DNA of 12,887 nt. Origin: an uncultured Clostridia bacterium. Lineage in GTDB: Bacteria > Bacillota > Clostridia > HGM11327. Positions 1-5,400 of this stretch are shown here, in pieces. The position numbers were made by a program, and so were the translations under genes. Under the pieces are notes generated by a model. The model worked only from the letters and a program-made list of their open reading frames with translations. It was not told where the DNA came from and ran no database searches. The first letter of the stretch is position 1, and every line of letters begins with the position of its first letter. Location: contig CAJLXE010000028.1 in the NCBI GenBank assembly GCA_905210525.1, positions 1 through 12,887 on the forward strand. Reading direction: 5' to 3'.

Positions 1-854
1 TCCTCAAGCGGGAACTTTATAACGCTGTCCAGATCTACCTTATCCGTAACATCAACATATTCATCATATCTCGGTGTCGGTTCCGGTGTAGGCTCCGGTG
101 TCGGTTCTGTCGGCTTATCCTCGTAAATCTTCATTTCGCCGAGTGACCATTCATCCTTATCCTTAGTACCTGCTCCGCTCATCTTTGACGTATCATAGAA
201 AGCAAATCTATAACTGCTGAACGGCTGCGGATTATCAATATAGCACATAATGCTTCCGTCATCTGCCGTGCACGGCTGCTTTTCCATAGAACTTAATATC
301 ACTTCTGTACCGTCATCGGCAATTCCGTATAATATCCAAGAATTGCCCGGGTCGTCCTCTTTAAGAAGTCCGCCCTGCATTACCGCGAAAAGCTCATATG
401 CCGTTATCGTTACAGGTTCTTTTGTATTGAACGTAAATGCAGCTTCATCTTCCCAGTTGGGTCCCCAGTGTGCAGTCCAATAAATACCCTCAGTAACATC
501 ACCGTCAAAAGGTCTCTTCTCGGGTTCCTCAAGCGGGAACTTTATAACGCTGTCCAGATCTACCTTATCCGTAACATCAATATATTCGTCATATTTCGGT
601 GTAGGTGTCGGCTCCGGCGTCGGTGTTATCGGTGTGGGTGTCGGCTCTGTTGTGGGTTCTGTTGTAGGTTCTGTGGTAGGCTCCGTTGTCGGTTCCGTAG
701 TGGGTTCCGTGGTGGGTTCCGTTGTCGGTGCTTCTGTCTGTGTGGGTTCAGAAGTTTTATCCGGCTCAGGCGTTGCCGAATTGCATGCGGACAAGCACAT
801 TGCCGCAACCAAGATTATGCAAATTAAAGTAAACAGTTTTGTACTCTTTTTCAT
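1..854 (-). CDS. Modular surface lipoprotein, 3' end outside window
   Basis: The gene starts at 854 and stays open to the window edge (284 codons visible). The start is supported by a strong GGAAGGAG ribosome binding site 9 nt upstream. Residues 1-24 form a lipoprotein signal peptide: MKKSTK, a hydrophobic core, then the lipobox LSAC with Cys24 as the lipid anchor. Residues 25-86 are a Thr/Pro/Glu-rich linker with seven TTEP units, probably spanning the cell wall. From about residue 88 (YDEYIDVTDKVDLD) comes a module rich in Trp, Tyr and acidic residues, ending near WSLGEMKIYED. After a second, shorter TEPTPEP linker the module begins again at Tyr263, 175 residues after the first copy. I do not recognise the module; its general look suggests a beta-sandwich, perhaps discoidin/carbohydrate-binding-like, but no diagnostic motif is visible. 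It has its own promoter and is probably not part of the polysaccharide operon. Confidence 0.9.
   Translation of the reverse strand, partial: MKKSTKLFTLICIILVAAMCLSACNSATPEPDKTSEPTQTEAPTTEPTTEPTTEPTTEPTTEPTTEPTTEPTPTPITPTPEPTPTPKYDEYIDVTDKVDLDSVIKFPLEEPEKRPFDGDVTEGIYWTAHWGPNWEDEAAFTFNTKEPVTITAYELFAVMQGGLLKEDDPGNSWILYGIADDGTEVILSSMEKQPCTADDGSIMCYIDNPQPFSSYRFAFYDTSKMSGAGTKDKDEWSLGEMKIYEDKPTEPTPEPTPEPTPRYDEYVDVTDKVDLDSVIKFPLE
526..602 (-). repeat. Start of duplicated lipoprotein module (partner copy at 1-77)
   Basis: Positions 526-602 match 1-77 at an offset of 525 nt (175 codons, in frame) with three mismatches by hand alignment. These give Ile/Val, Lys/Arg and one silent change. This is the N-terminal edge of the module after the Pro/Thr linker, so the protein has at least two tandem copies. 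The second copy is cut by the window edge. Confidence 0.9.
642..725 (-). repeat. Seven tandem TTEP codon repeats in lipoprotein linker
   Basis: Seven consecutive 12-nt units encode Thr-Thr-Glu-Pro (residues 44-71), flanked by degenerate TEAP and TPTP units. Synonymous codons vary between units (GAA/GAG; CCC/CCG/CCT; ACA/ACC/ACT), so the DNA repeat is imperfect although the protein repeat is exact. That suggests selection on the peptide rather than a very recent slippage expansion. It is probably an extended, possibly glycosylated, wall-spanning spacer. The antisense reading encodes GSVV-type repeats and is not a gene. Confidence 0.9.
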
Positions 855-863
855 TAAATTGCG

Positions 864-869
864 CTCCTT
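864..869 (-). promoter_or_regulatory. Ribosome binding site of the lipoprotein gene
   Basis: On the minus strand the sequence AAGGAAGGAG ends 9 nt before the ATG at 854. This strong Shine-Dalgarno match fixes the start codon. Confidence 0.85.
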
Positions 870-877
870 CCTTAATT

Positions 878-903
878 TATATCACGAAATTGTGATATAT
901 CAC
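878..903 (-). promoter_or_regulatory. Palindromic operator-like site in the lipoprotein leader
   Basis: Positions 892-903 are a perfect 12-bp palindrome, GTGATATATCAC. Its left half GTGATATA also pairs with TATATCAC at 878-885 across a 6-nt spacer (GAAATT), so three ATCAC/GTGAT half-sites are arranged in a row. The cluster sits just downstream of the -10 box at 915-920, around or just after the expected transcription start, a classic position for a repressor. It could instead be an RNA hairpin in the leader. The regulator is not identifiable. The central spacing does not fit a CRP-type site. Confidence 0.5.
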
Positions 904-914
904 TTAGTATATTT

Positions 915-943
915 ATTATAAACCATTAATTTTGAATTGTCAA
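915..943 (-). promoter_or_regulatory. Consensus sigma-A promoter for the lipoprotein gene
   Basis: On the minus strand there is TTGACA (943-938), exactly 17 nt of spacer, then TATAAT (920-915). This is a perfect match to the housekeeping consensus at optimal spacing. The expected start of transcription is near 908, leaving a leader of about 54 nt before the ATG at 854. A promoter this strong next to a palindrome suggests it is held down by a repressor under some conditions. Confidence 0.85.
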
Positions 944-1188
944 TAGAAATTAATAAAATTATTATTCCGTTCACAAACTATTCCGCTATACTTCACCTAA
1001 CAACACAATAACCAAATTTATTTTAGAAATATAAAATACGCATCTGCACCGAAACCGTAATAACATACATCCTTTATGTCATGCCGCAACAAATCAAACA
1101 ACCGACAGTCGCCCCCGCGTTATGAAAATCGATTTCCGTACTTTGGGTATGGATTAAACATTAAACCGTAAAACCTCTGACCTTTACT
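944..1188. other. Intergenic stretch with no clear feature
   Basis: This AT-rich segment lies between the lipoprotein promoter and the tandem repeat. I see no supported gene, RNA or terminator. Two small items only: a 10-bp palindrome AAATCGATTT at 1126-1135, and a stop-to-stop minus-strand frame (1119 to 1018, 33 codons, no ATG start) whose translation looks mildly protein-like and could be a gene remnant. Confidence 0.5.
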
Positions 1189-1367
1189 GCTTATCCCTTA
1201 TAATATACCTCCCCAAAGCAATAACGCCGCTTTCAGGATTCAAAGTGACCCCTATAAATTTCCCCTGTTATTAAACCTCAATGCAGAAACGTAAAATAAA
1301 TACCAATCTGACGCGACGACCATCGGCGCGCCTGATTGGTAACCACAAAGTGCAACATAAACCGCAA
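1189..1367. repeat. Tandem non-coding element, copy A (~179 bp)
   Basis: This segment begins GCTTATCCC and ends ACCGCAA. It recurs at 1376-1553 after an 8-nt gap. By hand alignment the copies differ by about 15 substitutions, six of them in one short patch near 1241-1250, and one single-base indel. A 47-nt core (1284-1330) is identical in both. It has no sustained reading frame. The core contains a hairpin (1301-1341). It may be an interspersed intergenic element or structured RNA; the family is not recognised and the functional strand is uncertain. Confidence 0.85.
1301..1341 (-). other. Conserved hairpin in copy A
   Basis: ACCAATC at 1302-1308 pairs with GATTGGT at 1334-1340. The outer T-A pair and an inner CGCG/CGCG stem extend it, with two internal mismatches around a GC-rich loop. 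Read as minus-strand RNA, one of the internal mismatches becomes a G-U pair. The minus strand is therefore a slightly better fold, though the strand assignment is tentative. Confidence 0.5.
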
Positions 1368-1375
1368 TTCTTAAG

Positions 1376-1553
1376 GCTTATCCCTATAATATGCCTCCCC
1401 AAAGCAATAACGCCACTTTCAGGATTCGGAGGGGTTCCTATAAATTTCCCCCGTTATTAAACCTTAATACAGAAACGTAAAATAAATACCAATCTGACGC
1501 GACGACCATCGGCGCGGCTGATCGGTAACCTCAAAGTACAACATAAACCGCAA
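1376..1553. repeat. Tandem non-coding element, copy B (~178 bp)
   Basis: This is the second copy of the element at 1189-1367, with the identical core at 1470-1516. Its last 13 bases (ACATAAACCGCAA) form the left arm of a perfect inverted repeat ending at 1569. Copy A has the same 13 bases but lacks the right arm. The repeated unit therefore ends at ACCGCAA, and the right arm belongs to unique flanking sequence. Confidence 0.85.
1487..1527 (-). other. Conserved hairpin in copy B
   Basis: This is the equivalent of the hairpin in copy A. The right arm has changed to GATCGGT. That gives an A-C mismatch in plus-strand RNA but a G-U pair in minus-strand RNA, so the outer stem is kept only on the minus strand. 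A second change (C to G at 1517) does not restore pairing on either strand. Confidence 0.5.
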
Positions 1554-1569
1554 GTATTGCGGTTTATGT
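1541..1569. terminator. Perfect 13-bp inverted repeat near operon end
   Basis: ACATAAACCGCAA (1541-1553), a 3-nt loop GTA, then TTGCGGTTTATGT (1557-1569). The stem is perfect, but neither strand has a U-run directly after it, so it is not a canonical intrinsic terminator. It lies about 75-105 nt beyond the last stop codon of the operon and may help end or protect the transcript. Confidence 0.4.
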
Positions 1570-1643
1570 ATATAGTTTTCGGGGTCAAGGGGGACTTTTA
1601 CAAAAGTCCCCCTTGAAAAAGTCCCCCTTGAAAAAAACTATGT
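1570..1643. terminator. Nested palindrome just after the operon's last stop codon
   Basis: The inner stem pairs 1585-1599 with 1602-1616 (15 bp, arm GGGGGACTTTT plus TCAA). The right arm is repeated in tandem at 1617-1631, so the left arm can pair with either copy. An outer stem pairs 1570-1579 with 1634-1643, with one G-T pair. It begins 2 nt after the stop codon ending at 1645. It probably forms the 3' end of the operon mRNA. However, no U-tract follows in the transcribed direction (CCCCGAAAAC follows), so the termination role is inferred. The layout also resembles a small palindromic repeat or MITE-like insertion. Confidence 0.5.
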
Positions 1644-1644
1644 A

Positions 1645-2352
1645 TCAATCCGCGAACAGTTTTTCCGCTGCCGCAAGGTCATCATGATTATCTATTTCGA
1701 ACCATCTGCCCTCAAGCGGACACGCTTTGAATTCCACGTCAGGGAGTATTTCGTTCAGCGCAACCTCGCTCCACTTTTTAAGTTCTTTTTTATCTTCAAT
1801 ATATTCCGTGCATTTTGCAAAGAATGCTTTTCCGCCCTCGGGTGAAAACTTATATACATCAATAGAAGCGCCGAGAGCATCCTCTTTTGAAATCGCTTTG
1901 GATATCATCACAAGACGTCCGTCCTTTTCAACGACCTTCATGGATTCCTCAAGATAATTGCCGATATCGGTTACTATCGCGTTCTCATACGGACACTCAA
2001 GCAATTTTTCTATAACAGACGCATCGTAAAACACATCCGCATTCATCATAAGAAAAGCCTCGCCGTTAATTGCCTCTTTTGCCAGATATGCAGAATACAT
2101 ATTGTTCGTGGAAGCATAATCAACACTGCGGATAATACGTATTTCGGGATACAGTCTGTGAACTTCGTTTTCGAGTATTTCCGCCTTATATCCGGATACA
2201 ACCGTTATATCCGTAATGCCGTTTTCATGCAGATTCTCAATCTGCTTCATAAGTATCGGTTTTCCGTTTACCTTTACAAGTGATTTCGGACAGTTGTCCG
2301 TTATCGGTGCAAGCCTCGAACCGAGACCTGCCGCAAGTATCAAAGCCTTCAT
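1645..2352 (-). CDS. RmlA/LicC-like sugar or alcohol-phosphate nucleotidyltransferase
   Basis: This 235-residue protein probably transfers a CMP (or other NMP) group to a phosphorylated small molecule. The nucleotide-binding signature GLGSRLAP (9-16) is followed by PKSLVKVNGKP (22-32). NAD (104-106) supplies the first metal-binding Asp, and EIDNHDDL (219-226) the second. STNNMYSAYLA (81-91) resembles the phosphocholine cytidylyltransferase branch of the family, so CTP is a likelier substrate than dTTP or UTP. I chose the ATG at 2352 because GGAGG lies 9 nt upstream and the protein then starts directly at the family N-terminus (MKALILAAG). The frame opens upstream to 2418, but those residues lie inside the previous gene. 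It starts 1 nt after the dehydrogenase stop and is the last gene of the operon. It is not a TagD-type enzyme (no HxGH motif). The exact substrate is unknown. Confidence 0.85.
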   Translation of the reverse strand: MKALILAAGLGSRLAPITDNCPKSLVKVNGKPILMKQIENLHENGITDITVVSGYKAEILENEVHRLYPEIRIIRSVDYASTNNMYSAYLAKEAINGEAFLMMNADVFYDASVIEKLLECPYENAIVTDIGNYLEESMKVVEKDGRLVMISKAISKEDALGASIDVYKFSPEGGKAFFAKCTEYIEDKKELKKWSEVALNEILPDVEFKACPLEGRWFEIDNHDDLAAAEKLFAD

Positions 2353-2353
2353 A

Positions 2354-3385
2354 TCAGAGTTCCTCCAACAATTCTCTGTAAATTTTTTTGATTTTTTCAT
2401 CAGACAGATCCGCTTCATTCAAATAAGTGTATCTGTTTTTTCTCATCGATGTGGCATTTTTCATGCAAAGTACGAATGTATCTTCGTTTATACCGAGATC
2501 ATTCGGATTTATATTTACTTCAAAGCGCTTAAGATAATTCAGCACTTCGGAATAATCCTCGCCTATAAGCTTAAGAACGGCAACCGTGCCGAGCGCTACC
2601 TGAATACCGTGCAGATTCTGAACCTTTGAAAAGAAATCCAGAGCGTGAGAAAACAAATGCTCGCTTCCGCTCACCGGACGGCTTGAACCGGCAAAATCCA
2701 TGGCTATGCCGGAAAGCACAAGCGAATTTGCCAGCACATCAATAAATTCCGTACATATACTGTCATATTGCGTCTTCATAAGCGCATCAAGCGACGTCTG
2801 GCTCATCATGTACGCGTATCCGTTCATTTTGTCTTTACCCAGCTCACAGGCGTGTTTCCAATCTATAAGCGCCATGTAATTTGATATGGTATCGCCTATT
2901 CCCGCCTTTATAAGATTTATAGGACTCTTCATTATAAGCTCCGTATCAAGCAGGAGCATTGAAGGCATGGCACAACCGAGACTTTTCGGCTTGTTATCCT
3001 GCCGCTTAAGCACAGCAATAGGAGATGCAATACCGTCGTTTGCCATAGTCGTGGGTATAGAAAGAAGCGGACATTTTGAAATATATGCGGCGTATTTACA
3101 CACGTCAAGCACTTTTCCGCCTCCCAGCGCCACTATACAGTTGACGTCGGTGGCTATCACACGTTCCGCAACATCCATTGAATACGCAATGGTGTTGTAA
3201 TCAACGGTTTCTTCTTTTATTCTGCCCACCGCTTCTATCTGCGGCTTTACAGTATTCCCGTATAATTCATTTACCACAGGATCCGATACATAAAGTATTT
3301 TTCCGCTTATCTCGTTTTCTCTCAAAGTAGATTCAACCTGATGTATAACTCCGGCACCTATGTTCAACGACTTGTTTGTATTCAT
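2354..3385 (-). CDS. Glycerol-1-phosphate dehydrogenase-like (EgsA/AraM) reductase
   Basis: This 343-residue member of the iron/zinc alcohol dehydrogenase superfamily most resembles sn-glycerol-1-phosphate dehydrogenases, which reduce dihydroxyacetone phosphate with NAD(P)H. Visible motifs are GGGKVLD (88-94, dinucleotide binding), PTTMANDGIASP (111-122), GIGDTIS (162-168), RPVSGSEHLFSHALD (236-250) and LHG (258-260). Asp165, His243 and His259 are the likely metal ligands. The start at 3385 is supported by AAAGGAG 7 nt upstream. The gene sits between licD and the nucleotidyltransferase, so it probably supplies a phosphorylated or reduced polyol to be CTP-activated and attached to the glycan. 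A lipid role, as in archaea or with PcrB in Bacillus, is less likely here. Alternatives are a dihydroxyacetone reductase like pneumococcal Gtp1, or another aldehyde reductase. Confidence 0.85.
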   Translation of the reverse strand: MNTNKSLNIGAGVIHQVESTLRENEISGKILYVSDPVVNELYGNTVKPQIEAVGRIKEETVDYNTIAYSMDVAERVIATDVNCIVALGGGKVLDVCKYAAYISKCPLLSIPTTMANDGIASPIAVLKRQDNKPKSLGCAMPSMLLLDTELIMKSPINLIKAGIGDTISNYMALIDWKHACELGKDKMNGYAYMMSQTSLDALMKTQYDSICTEFIDVLANSLVLSGIAMDFAGSSRPVSGSEHLFSHALDFFSKVQNLHGIQVALGTVAVLKLIGEDYSEVLNYLKRFEVNINPNDLGINEDTFVLCMKNATSMRKNRYTYLNEADLSDEKIKKIYRELLEEL

Positions 3386-3419
3386 AAGAATCTCCTTTCT
3401 TTATAACGGAGCTAAACTT

Positions 3420-4220
3420 TCATATATGGCTTTTGTCGGGATCAAAATCAATAAAGTCATGCGCTGAGTGACGCTTATCCTCGGGCGGGAGCTTTCTCCA
3501 GTCCCTGAAAAGAGTCGTGAGGTATTCATCGTATTTTTCCGGTCCGAATACCGTCAGACCTTCAAATTTATAAGGCGTTGGCGTACCGAACAGCTCTTTA
3601 GGCATAATTTCACGCGCCCTGTACGTACTCACAAGATTCCCCGCATATTTATACTCGTCAAAATCATGCTCGGCGCACAGTTTGTCCAGCTTACGTGTAA
3701 GCTTTTTTGTGTTGATGGGAATAAGTCCGCCGAGAAATACGGCAAAATTCTTCCACCATTTTCTGTCTTTTCTGTACGCGCACACACGCATTGCAAGCAG
3801 CATATTCGCTCTGTCTATTTTTTTGTAGTTCTTATAGCTTTCTTCCTTTGTATTGCCTATGCCGTCAAGAGGAAAAATATCAATATACACACCTCTTACA
3901 ATGTTTTTTCTCGCAAGCTCTGTCATTGAAGTATTCGTATCATACAGCTTTGCGAATCCGTAAATAAAATCCTTTGCCTCGCCCTTAGGGGATTCGACAA
4001 CATAATGATCCACAGGCTTTGCAAGAAGCCCTATGAGCTTTTCGTAATCCGCTCTCGGCATGGCAATGTCGATATCGTCGTCCCACGGTATAAAGCCCTC
4101 GTGACGAACCGCGCCGAGCATTGTGCCGCCTATAACGTAATAACGCAGATTATGCTCATCAATATATGCCGTAAGCCATGTAAACATTTCAAGCAATTTT
4201 TGCTGTAAAGGATTAAGCAT
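3420..4220 (-). CDS. licD: LicD-family phosphotransferase
   Basis: This 266-residue protein belongs to the LicD family, which transfers phosphocholine or related phospho-alcohols from CDP carriers to cell-surface sugars. The hallmark block is present near the N-terminus: VIGGTMLGAVRH (29-40), then GFIPWDDDIDIAMPR (42-56), with the acidic cluster Asp47-Asp49/Asp51 as the expected metal-binding and catalytic residues of a nucleotidyltransferase-like fold. VYIDIFPLDGI, a second family block, follows near the middle. No transmembrane segment is obvious, so it is probably cytoplasmic or peripheral. The start follows a GAGG site by 7 nt and lies 4 nt after the upstream gene. The donor is plausibly the product of the nucleotidyltransferase two genes on, but the transferred group cannot be read from sequence. 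Confidence 0.92.
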   Translation of the reverse strand: MLNPLQQKLLEMFTWLTAYIDEHNLRYYVIGGTMLGAVRHEGFIPWDDDIDIAMPRADYEKLIGLLAKPVDHYVVESPKGEAKDFIYGFAKLYDTNTSMTELARKNIVRGVYIDIFPLDGIGNTKEESYKNYKKIDRANMLLAMRVCAYRKDRKWWKNFAVFLGGLIPINTKKLTRKLDKLCAEHDFDEYKYAGNLVSTYRAREIMPKELFGTPTPYKFEGLTVFGPEKYDEYLTTLFRDWRKLPPEDKRHSAHDFIDFDPDKSHI

Positions 4221-4224
4221 TATG

Positions 4225-5400
4225 TTACCTCTTTTTCATGTGTTCAAGTATTTTGTCAACCGTCTTTTCGGATGCGGTGCCGTTTTCCGTATTGCCTATG
4301 CTCTCGAGAAACAGCTTTACATTATCCCTGTACTCCGAGTCGTTGAAGTTCCGGATGTTGTCAACAAGCTCTTCAAATGTGCCCGCAATCGGAAAAGGCG
4401 TCGAAGCAATATCAAAATAAAAGCCTCTTTCGTTGCTTCTGTAATCCGCAAGATCCGGTGTGTACAGAAAACACGGTTTTCCCGTAAGCGCAAAATCAAA
4501 CATCGAGCTTGAATAGTCCGTAAGCAACACGTCCGTACATGACAAATACTCCGCCATGTCCGAATATTCGTTGCCGTTTATTATTTTATCGCTTACCTTA
4601 AGTCCGTTTTCCTGTATCTGCTTCATTACAAGATTGTGACTCCTGAAAACAAAACACCATTCTCCGCCGAATCTTTCGTTCAGCGCATCAAACAGTCTGT
4701 CAAAATCAATATCCTCAAGCTGGCTTATTCCGCTCATTTCCACACTGTCCCGAAACGTCGGCGCAAACATAATTATTTTTTTATCCAAAGGCAGTCCGAG
4801 TTTTGCCTTCATTTTTTCCGCATTGTCCGAAAACAGCAGATCGTTTCGCGGAGTCCCGCACATCATAATCTGTTTGTCCCAATTCAGCGCGGTTGAAAAC
4901 GCGTCAGCCGTCACTTTGCATCCCGCCATAAGTATATCCGCATTTATATAAGCCCTTGAATGTTTTGACTTTTTGTATTTCGGCTCATCAAGCGCTATGT
5001 GTTTGAGAGGAGTTCCGTGCCATGTGGATATGTTGAGCTGCCCTTTCTTGCGCTTGCCTACAACAGGCAGAACAAGCTTTTTAATAATATTGCCGTTATC
5101 AAGAAAATTCGACCTGCAGCCGCTGTAATTGTCAACAACAACCTCGGCTCTTGATATATATCTGATATATTCGGCAGAACCCAGCTCAACAAGCTTGGCA
5201 TAATCCGGAAAATCCTCCCTTTTGCCGTCTCTTACCACCCATACCGTCTTTATTTCCGGACACCGTCTGTGCAGTTCTTCCGAAATATATTTCGGATTAT
5301 CGTTATACTGCCCCATAAAACTGCGGAAAAGCACCGTGTTTTTTATTACGGGCTTATGAAGCTCCGCCAGCGTAAGAAGCATAAATTTCGTATTATTCAT
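4225..5400 (-). CDS. CDP-glycerol glycerophosphotransferase-family protein (TagB/TagF-like)
   Basis: This 391-residue protein belongs to the family that adds glycerol-phosphate or ribitol-phosphate units from CDP-polyol donors during teichoic acid and capsule synthesis. Family motifs in order: STWHGTPLKH (125-134, catalytic His128), CGTPRNDLLF (181-190), FAPTFRD (212-218), FRSHN (252-256) and LLTDYSSSMFDF (292-303). The N-terminal half also has the VVDNYSG-type block (88-94) common to capsule members. At about 390 residues it matches a single catalytic domain of the TagB size rather than the longer TagF polymerases, so it may add one unit per repeat rather than build a poly(glycerol-phosphate) chain. 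The ATG at 5400 overlaps the flippase gene by 8 nt and has GGAG 10 nt upstream. Some members transfer other groups, so the substrate is inferred. Confidence 0.92.
   Translation of the reverse strand: MNNTKFMLLTLAELHKPVIKNTVLFRSFMGQYNDNPKYISEELHRRCPEIKTVWVVRDGKREDFPDYAKLVELGSAEYIRYISRAEVVVDNYSGCRSNFLDNGNIIKKLVLPVVGKRKKGQLNISTWHGTPLKHIALDEPKYKKSKHSRAYINADILMAGCKVTADAFSTALNWDKQIMMCGTPRNDLLFSDNAEKMKAKLGLPLDKKIIMFAPTFRDSVEMSGISQLEDIDFDRLFDALNERFGGEWCFVFRSHNLVMKQIQENGLKVSDKIINGNEYSDMAEYLSCTDVLLTDYSSSMFDFALTGKPCFLYTPDLADYRSNERGFYFDIASTPFPIAGTFEELVDNIRNFNDSEYRDNVKLFLESIGNTENGTASEKTVDKILEHMKKR

Noticed and set aside
468..827. Plus-strand Cys/Arg/Gly-rich frame that looks like a metal-binding protein
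   Set aside because: The composition is a by-product of the Thr/Glu/Pro repeat read in another frame.
878..903. CRP/FNR-type binding site
   Set aside because: The half-sites GTGAT/ATCAC are too closely spaced for the 6-nt CRP spacer and lie downstream of the -10 box.
634..921. Plus-strand frame encoding GSVV-type repeats
   Set aside because: It is the exact antisense of the TTEP linker and runs across the lipoprotein promoter. The minus strand has a signal peptide, a ribosome site and a promoter.
1189..1553. CRISPR array or IS element
   Set aside because: There are only two long copies with an 8-nt gap and no short repeat-spacer pattern. No transposase frame or terminal inverted repeats bound the pair.
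1585..1616. Canonical rho-independent terminator
   Set aside because: The stem is strong but no U-run follows on either strand, so it is reported only as a candidate 3'-end structure.
2353..2418. Longer start for the nucleotidyltransferase
   Set aside because: The extra residues lie inside the dehydrogenase gene, and the strong GGAGG site points to the ATG at 2352.
2354..3385. Phosphonoacetaldehyde reductase, implying a phosphonate pathway
   Set aside because: The motifs fit the glycerol-1-phosphate dehydrogenase branch better, and no PEP mutase or phosphonopyruvate decarboxylase is present.
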